Source of the DNA: Nageia nagi
Lineage: Eukaryota > Pinophyta
DNA length: 64,000 nucleotides
Assembly: GCA_050084985.1 (NCBI GenBank)
Contig: JBITNC010000001.1
Coordinates: 91,946,001 to 92,010,000 of the forward strand
Direction of reading: 5' to 3'
The notes under the pieces were generated by a model that saw only the letters and a list, made by a program, of their open reading frames with translations, made no database searches and was not told the DNA's origin. Numbering within the stretch: the stretch's first letter is position 1; the number at the start of each line of letters is the position of its first letter. Of the stretch, positions 57,861 through 64,000 are shown piece by piece. Made by a program: the position numbers and the translations under genes.

Positions 57861-59830
57861 AGTAACATCATGAAAAAGAGTATCCTCAAGAACTACCCCA
57901 ACCGTTGCCTTGTCTGCTAGGACTACTCGGTCACCTCTGTTGTCTACTAGTCTCTCATGTACCCTGACCTGGAGGAGTAGTGCCTACGAATCTTGTAGGA
58001 CTAATCGGATGTAGAGCTCCTTGTAACTTGGATGAACCAATAGCACCTAAGGGAGATGCCCAAGGTGTACCACTCCTGCTAAGAAAACCTCATGAACTCT
58101 AAGTCCTACCTGGAGATCCAACTGTGCCCTATGCATTACTGCCTATTTGATATGTTGAGATATCTATAGGCATATATCTATCTAGAGGTATAGGATAGTG
58201 AGCCCCCAGAGTAAAAGCTGGAACACCTATCAGCCACATCTGCACTATACCACTATAAAAATCTTATTGCTGACAAATGCCATGATGGAAAATTGAAGAA
58301 CCATCCCCAAAGGTAGATGTTGCTCCTAACTGATGAGCCTGAGCTCCCTGTAAGGAGGAATGAGCCTCATCTCTCTCTTATTTGTATCTATCTTACTTAG
58401 CCCTGTACCTGTACATGCATGAGTTGGCCTATGCCAATTGGTATCTCAGCTCATAAATATCTCCTAGCAAAGTATTAATGCTAGGAACTTGTGTAGTAGG
58501 AGCCTCCTCGACTCCATGTGCAACCTTTGGGGTAGCTCCCTCCTCACCTACACCTGTAGCCTTCTCCTTAGGAGCTAACTCCTTAGAAGCATCTACCATA
58601 ACCTCCTCAACGGTAACCTCCTCTCCCGTAGCCTCTGCTCCTGTAGGCTCCTCACCTACCTCTCCCCCTCCTACTATCGTACCTAACTCCTCAACAACAT
58701 TGACGTGCTGATGAATGCATTAACCCTCCAATCTACCTGCTAGGCCATCATCTCCCTCCTCCCACCAGGCCCTAAATGCCTTAGATACCCTGATGTCATC
58801 CTTCCTGATATCACCCTCCAATGATCCCTCCTCCTAAGTAGGATCAGGCTCTGCATAAACCAATGATTGTATATCATCTGCTAAGATAGTGCCCTCACAT
58901 TGATATGGCACTGATGGGGTAGGCACATCCTGAACTAGGTTGAATTGATGGTGCACTCTCTTAAAATGAAAATACTCTAAAAAATCTACTCAATGACCAC
59001 TCAAAACATGTGGCTACTGAATGCCAATAAGCTCAATTGCAAGCTCTCCCTAGATGGGATACAAACGGTAAGGTCTGAATCTCACTTGATCTGGAATCAA
59101 GTGACTAAGCATGTGGTGATAATAGCTCACATCTTGATGAACTCCATCTGATGGGTGAATATAAAAATCATCACACCATTTGACTATGCTAGCCTTGTAA
59201 TCCAAGTGGCTACCAAACCCAAGCATCGGCAATCTTGGAGGATGAGCCATAGCTATATGCTCATAAGCCCACACCTGCAAGGTGATAGTAACTGATAAAG
59301 AGGCCCTATGCCCCTGAGAATAAAAGAATAGCTCCCTATAAATCTAAGCTAACAATATGGGTACCCAAGCATACACTATACCATGCTACATCATATCCAT
59401 AATAATGGGCAACAATGACCATGGAAAGCTCCCACTACTAGTATTGGGGAGAGCATAACACTGTACTAAACCCATCAAGTATGAAAAATGGATCATCTCC
59501 TGCTAATCCTCCATCTAATACTGGTAGTATCAGATGCCACCTGAGATAATCTTAGAAATAATAGTATCAACCTGAGTGGCCCCATACAAATAAGAAATAG
59601 TGGATAAAGCTCCTATTCTATCCACCACAGGCAAAATCCTCTGTCCATGAATGGGGAGTCTATACAATCTATGTATATCCTCCACTGTGATAGTCATCTC
59701 CCCTGTCAGAAGGTGAAAAGTACATGTCACTACATCCCATCTATCTAACAATGTAGCTAATAAAGGATACTCCCAATGAATGCGACCCATGTATGGTCCC
59801 ACTCCAAAACTAATTGACCTAAAAAAAGTA
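57861..59830 (-). pseudogene. plant mobile domain (PMD) frame, antisense in element B
   Basis: The minus strand reads GPYMGRIHWEYPLLATLLDR, WDVVTCTFHLLTGEMTITVE and DIHRLYRLPIHGQRILPVVD (59620-59802), the ERW...TFHLP.GEMTITLED core. Next come LMGLVQCYALPN, LQVWAYEHIAMAHPPRLPML (59220-59280) and DVSYYHHMLSHLIPDQVRFR. An Ala/Glu/Val-rich linker (58540-58700) and a tail with LGDIYELRYQLA lead to Gly/Ser/Pro-rich sequence down to about 57870. It is collinear with the copy in element A. It is antisense to gag-pol, between ORF2 and the 3' LTR. Several stops. Confidence 0.83.
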
Positions 59831-60975
59831 TGATCAACTGGACCTAGAAGATCTCTACCCTCCTGTAGAATCGAGGGATATCTACCTCGAGGCTCAAAGA
59901 TGTCTCAAACTTGTGTAATAATATAAAGTTTAGCTAAAAAAAATGGCATTTCATACTAAAATGTCAGCATTTCTAATAGGTAAGACTCAGTCACTGATGT
60001 TTGCATTCCAAACATCAGCGACTCTATCATCCGTTCAGCCTAGGTCAGTGATCGAGGCCGAATTATAAAAAATTTCACAAAAAATATAAATAAAAGCATG
60101 ATTTACAAATTTTATCTGATAGAGATAATTAAAATAACTTCTAAATGTCATTCATGATTTCAATTTTGAAATTAAATGGTTAAATTACAAATTATAAATA
60201 AAAAATAAAAAATAAAATTATTTCAAAACCCTACCTCTTCTCGGATAGGTCGAGAACATCCAGTGGAGCATCTATGTGGAGGCATGGTGATTGTAACAAA
60301 TATCAATGACTAGAAATCAATGAAATTGCAATAGAAACTAGTTCTGACTGACAATGAGAGTGACAGCTAGAAAAGAAATTAATAAGAAAAAGTTAAAACT
60401 TTTTCTTTTTACTTACATCCAATGAAGAAACACTGGCAACTGGAGGATGGATGTCGGTGACCACCACTAAATGCCGACGATTGGAAGTAAAATGTCATGT
60501 TTGGGAATAGCCATGAGAATATTAAAAATTTCTCAAAATAACTTTAAATTGGTCAAGAAAATCAAAAAATGATAAAATGTGATTTATCATTGTTACAGGA
60601 GATCATCTTGAAACCCCGTTGTCGGGACAAAGGACAACACCATCAAACTCATATACTAAAGAGGACTTATACGGTACATGTGTGCTTAGACATGCAAAAT
60701 GACATAATAGAAATGTCATGCAACTATCACACAAGCTCAACACATTGTCATACTGAAAATAGTCACTCCTGAAGTATATTCAAATTTGTTTTCAAAACTA
60801 CATCAAATGTAAAATGAAAACACATTTTATCATAATTTGATAAATCAAAATTTTGATTCATCCAAGAAATTGAGTCAAAACTTATATCATAAAAGAGCAA
60901 CAATAAATAATCAAGTGACAAAGCTTCTCATTCTATATTTTTGAAATCATCAATTGCATTTTTGGTTGATAATTC
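59831..60975. other. element B 3' noncoding region
   Basis: No gene. It may carry the promoter of the antisense PMD frame. Variants of the GTCGGTGAC / GCCGACGATTGG motif occur at 59966-60060 and 60430-60495. Confidence 0.5.
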
Positions 60976-60989
60976 AAAAAGGGGAAAAA
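60976..60989 (+). promoter_or_regulatory. polypurine tract of element B
   Basis: AAAAAGGGGAAAAA directly before the 3' LTR. It confirms the plus orientation. Confidence 0.88.
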
Positions 60990-61838
60990 TGTAGACACCT
61001 AAAAATGTCCCTTTTTAACTAGTAAACATTGAAATAATCATAACTCTTTGCAACAATATAAAATAGGTTTAAAAAACCATGTTATTGGATAACTCCCATT
61101 GAGTACATACAAAATGGGTGGTCACATGACTCTTTTTAGGTAAAATTGGCTATTTGGTGATCATTTTAATATTGTTACAAAATTGAAAACCAGTCACCAG
61201 CGACCCAAAATAGTCGTTGGCATTTTGAGGTGATCACCGACGTTCGCATAGTAATCATCGGTGACTCTGTAATAGCCGAACAAGAAACCAAAATAGCGAG
61301 AGAAAGTTGAAACATTTCATTCTTCCAAGATGATGTGGATAGAGGGGGTCAGTTACGACCTACGATGGCTTTTCACTTCCCCTTATCGGCCTTGGAACAT
61401 CTCACCCAAAATCTATAAATAAAAGCCAATACAAAGCAATAGAGAGAGGATCTTGACCCAATTTTGAAGTAGGGTAATGCTGCCAAAATCTTGTGAGCTC
61501 ATACCTTTTATTGTTTTATGTTAGCTTCAATTTAATACATGTCATACGTAGACGCTTTGATGTTATTATCTTTTGCATGTGTGTAGGATTTACAGGTTGT
61601 CCATATCAAGGAGAGAAGCAAGCAAATCAAAACAATGAAGATCTAATACCTTCATTTTGGCAAATGGCATTTGTAAAAGTCCCTTCCAAGGGAAAATTGT
61701 AGTTTGAGCTGAAAATCAATATCAATTTATAATTACAACATTTCTACCTATTTTTACATAATTTAAGGTTCAGTGAAAATTTAAGAATAATTTGTATTTT
61801 ATGTTATTCTACATTCCAGCTCTATTTTCACTGCAACA
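60990..61838 (+). repeat. 3' LTR of element B
   Basis: 849 bases, same length as the 5' LTR with no gaps in a by-eye alignment. TATAAATA at 61414-61421. It is followed by ATAGG (61839-61843). Confidence 0.96.
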
Positions 61839-63191
61839 ATAGGCACAATAGGATATTTATTATCCTCATTTCCTTCCCTTTGTTTATTTATTTAAAATGA
61901 TTTATAACTTCTTTCAAAAGGTGTTTGATCACCATAATAATTTTGATTATATGGTGGAGTAGGTAGAGGTGGTTGATTTGGAGGTAACTATCATTTCACT
62001 TGTTGATATAAAGGTGTAAGAGTATGATTTCTTTGAACTTCATGTATATATTGAGTAAAATGGGGTCTTGGATGTTGTTGTTGCTCATGTAAAACCTCCA
62101 TTTTTCTAAGTAAACAATGGTTTTGATTTTTATGACCTTAGGGAGATAAGGATCTTGCTCTAAGTGGCAACTTCCTATTATCTACTATTTTCTGATTAGG
62201 TCTATTTTGAATTTGAGCTTGAACCTATTATTTGTGAGGTTTCCCTATGGATGTTTTACTTTTATATGCATAAAACATAGGCTATGTTTGCAAACATGGA
62301 TCTTGTCATAATCTTCTAGATTAGTTCGATTTCTATGTATTTGGGTTATATAGAATAATTTGTTGGTCATTCTAAATTTTTTCTTGATTTTGATCTAATA
62401 TAGACACATAAAATGGTATATCTTCTACCTTATATCTTAAGGGGTCAATATTTCTCCTATATCTTGGTTCGAGAATCCTATGATTAATCTTTAGGGTAGT
62501 ATAAGTGGTGCTAGGATCCACATAACTTGTAATAGAAGAAGCATAACTAGTCCTAAGGGTAGGTGTATTAGTTTTCAAAACATAATAAACATAATTATAC
62601 ACCCTAGCATGTCTTCTTAATTCAGGTGTGGGAGTAGTTGTATGTATCAAAATCCTATCATCAAATTCATTCATCCTTTTAGAGATAGTAGAAGGGGTGT
62701 AATCATTCCACCTTATATAGGATTGGAAAAGACATTCATCTTGAATATAACACATAATGTGATTATATTTTGGTTTAAAAGGACCCTTTTGTAAAATGGC
62801 ATAAGCCAAATGCATTTGTGATGGAGTAGTAGTCTTTGAGATGACTTCTTCCTCATTACCTATTGGTGTTTTTCTACTAGATAAGTTAAATATAAGGGGA
62901 GACTATAAGCATGAGAAGAATGATGAATCCTTAACTATGTTAAATGTTGTATTACTTAATTTAAGGTATCCTTTATTTCTCAAGGAGGTCCTCTCCTCGA
63001 TATGTCTCTATTAGATCTTTGAGACCTATGACTAGGTTATCTCTCTTGGTAGGTTTCATCATAGGGCTCTTATTATTCATGAGCCATTTGAGAATGAGTA
63101 TTAACCATTCTTTTTTATTATTTTTTAGAGCTTTACACCTTTCAATTTTTGTTTTATTTTTGTTTTTGATTAGGTAAGGAAAAGAAAACAC
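61839..63191 (-). pseudogene. Gag of element A, N-terminal part
   Basis: The minus strand continues A's gag across the B insertion. Open pieces are 62973-63191 (LVIGLKDLIETYRGEDLLEK) and 62372-62815 (MHLAYAILQKGPFKPKYNHI, RYRRNIDPLRYKVEDIPFYV). The last codons before the junction read EGNEDNKYPIVP. This half does not resemble B's Gag N-terminus closely, and I see no equivalent of B's long coiled coil, so A and B are different subfamilies. Stops are present. Confidence 0.68.
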
Positions 63192-64000
63192 ACATCATTT
63201 ATGGCAATTATATTTTATTTTTGGCTTTATATTATTGAGAAAAAGCAAATATATGTACAAACAACCTATTTATAAACTTACCTTTTTGTTGTGATTATCT
63301 TATCTAATTTTTTTGATAAATTCAATTAATTTTTCTTTAATAAATGATGTGAATTATTCATTTTATTTTTTGTTAATTTTACTAAATTGGTTTTTTCTAG
63401 TCATGTATTTAAACAAAGGTAAGCTGGAATCCTATAGGTAATCTATTGTGAAGTATCGACTTGGTACCTAAAATGGTCTTCTTAATGCAATGGGGCTTGG
63501 GGAATGCCATTTAATACTATCTTGATAGTGTAATTCAAGCATAACCTCCTTTTTTATAGTTTCCCAATGGAAAGTGATGACTTTTCCTTAGAACCTAGTA
63601 ATCATCTCCAGGTTTGGCTCTATGGATTATGATGTAGTTCAATGGGTACACAAAGAGAATAGAATAAATAGTTGGTCATTACCTCCAACTCATTTATGTT
63701 TATTTTAAAAATTTCTCATACATATATATAAGGAATAAAAAACTTATAATAACTACACCCCATCCCAACATACATGTCCTTTAATTATGTTTTAATGTGA
63801 AATAAGCAATATTTTAATTAATGAGATCTTTATCTAACCCACAAGATTTATTTTCCATTTAGTATGATTCTTTAACCAAACTTTAATGAAATTCATTTAT
63901 TCCTTCCAAGTGTGGAAGTAATTAAGTGAGGTTCTTTTACCACTTCTTACCACTTGCATCTACCTTTGGAGAGATAGAATGAGATAGGTGAGAAGTTATT
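63192..64000 (-). other. leader of element A (5' side), continuing beyond the window
   Basis: Noncoding on the minus strand. The segment at 63560-63640 has CATAGAGCC and GATGA counterparts in B's distal leader. At 63902-63996 a stem-loop unit as in B's leader is seen: CTTCC-loop-GGAAG (63903-63918) and arms ACTTCTTACC/GGTGAGAAGT (63942-63951/63987-63996). The 5' LTR must lie to the right. Confidence 0.6.

Larger units (their letters stand above)
43949..61838 (+). mobile_element. Element B: complete 17.9-kb Tat-like gypsy retrotransposon
   Basis: Both LTRs are 849 bases (43949-44797 and 60990-61838) and differ at roughly 40 positions by hand count, about 5 percent, mostly transitions. TSD ATAGG. 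Order on the plus strand: leader with repeated stem-loops, gag, protease, G-patch-like block, RT, two RNase H domains, integrase, ORF2, then an antisense PMD frame, purine tract and 3' LTR. Gag to RT stays in one frame for 5.6 kb, broken by stops but no frameshift. It inserted head-to-head into its relative, element A. Confidence 0.94.
28937..64000 (-). mobile_element. Element A: giant Tat-like gypsy retrotransposon, split by element B
   Basis: Minus strand; its own sequence is 28937-43948 and 61839-64000. Order from the 5' side: leader (right edge), gag, protease, RT, RNase H, integrase, ORF2, antisense PMD, polypurine tract and 3' LTR. The 5' LTR lies beyond the window. Element B inserted in gag: without B and one ATAGG the frame reads through (KYPIVPMQLVNDFDERLIEI). 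A's native length exceeds 17 kb. Shared LTR start TGTAGACACCTAAAAATG, purine tract, leader and gene order make A a relative of B. It is heavily mutated. Confidence 0.88.

Overview
The window looks like intergenic DNA from a large, repeat-rich land-plant nuclear genome. Almost all of it is transposable-element sequence: Ty1/copia, a Ty3/gypsy chromovirus with a chromodomain, Ty3/gypsy elements with two RNase H domains (Tat/Ogre-like), a plant-type Helitron, and plant mobile domain (PMD) reading frames. The DNA is AT-rich. Most frames carry stops that fit cytosine deamination (CGA to TGA, CAA to TAA). I see no cellular gene, rRNA, tRNA or CRISPR array, and I cannot name the species.

Layout, left to right. 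(1) 1-6206: minus-strand Ty1/copia element, 3' end outside the window, 5' LTR at 5709-6206, most of gag lost. (2) 6376-8634 plus 14142-14465: plus-strand Helitron Rep-helicase relic. It is split by (3) a minus-strand chromovirus at 8635-14136, with LTRs 8635-9780 and 12959-14136 and a CTATT target duplication. Removing the insert and one CTATT rejoins the helicase frame. (4) 15211-22672 (element C): minus-strand gypsy element, TSD ATAAT, keeping gag and an antisense PMD frame but no pol, with tandem repeats in its 3' region. (5) 22678-28936: poorly classifiable DNA with two tandem-repeat tracts and the gag remnant of a plus-strand gypsy element. (6) 28937-64000 (element A): minus-strand giant Tat-like element, 3' LTR at 28937-29721, 5' LTR beyond the right edge. 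(7) 43949-61838 (element B): complete 17.9-kb plus-strand relative of A, inserted in A's gag, TSD ATAGG.

Elements A and B share one plan: LTR, long leader, gag-protease-RT-dual RNase H-integrase, an extra sense ORF (here called ORF2) coding for a two-repeat protein I do not recognise, then an antisense PMD frame, polypurine tract and LTR. C keeps the gag and antisense-PMD parts of this plan. B's leader contains a series of potential stem-loops with repeated inner hairpins, one of which shows a compensatory base-pair change. The shared plan, ORF2 and the structured leader are the least ordinary things here. All coding assignments come from reading translations by eye. No database search was run.
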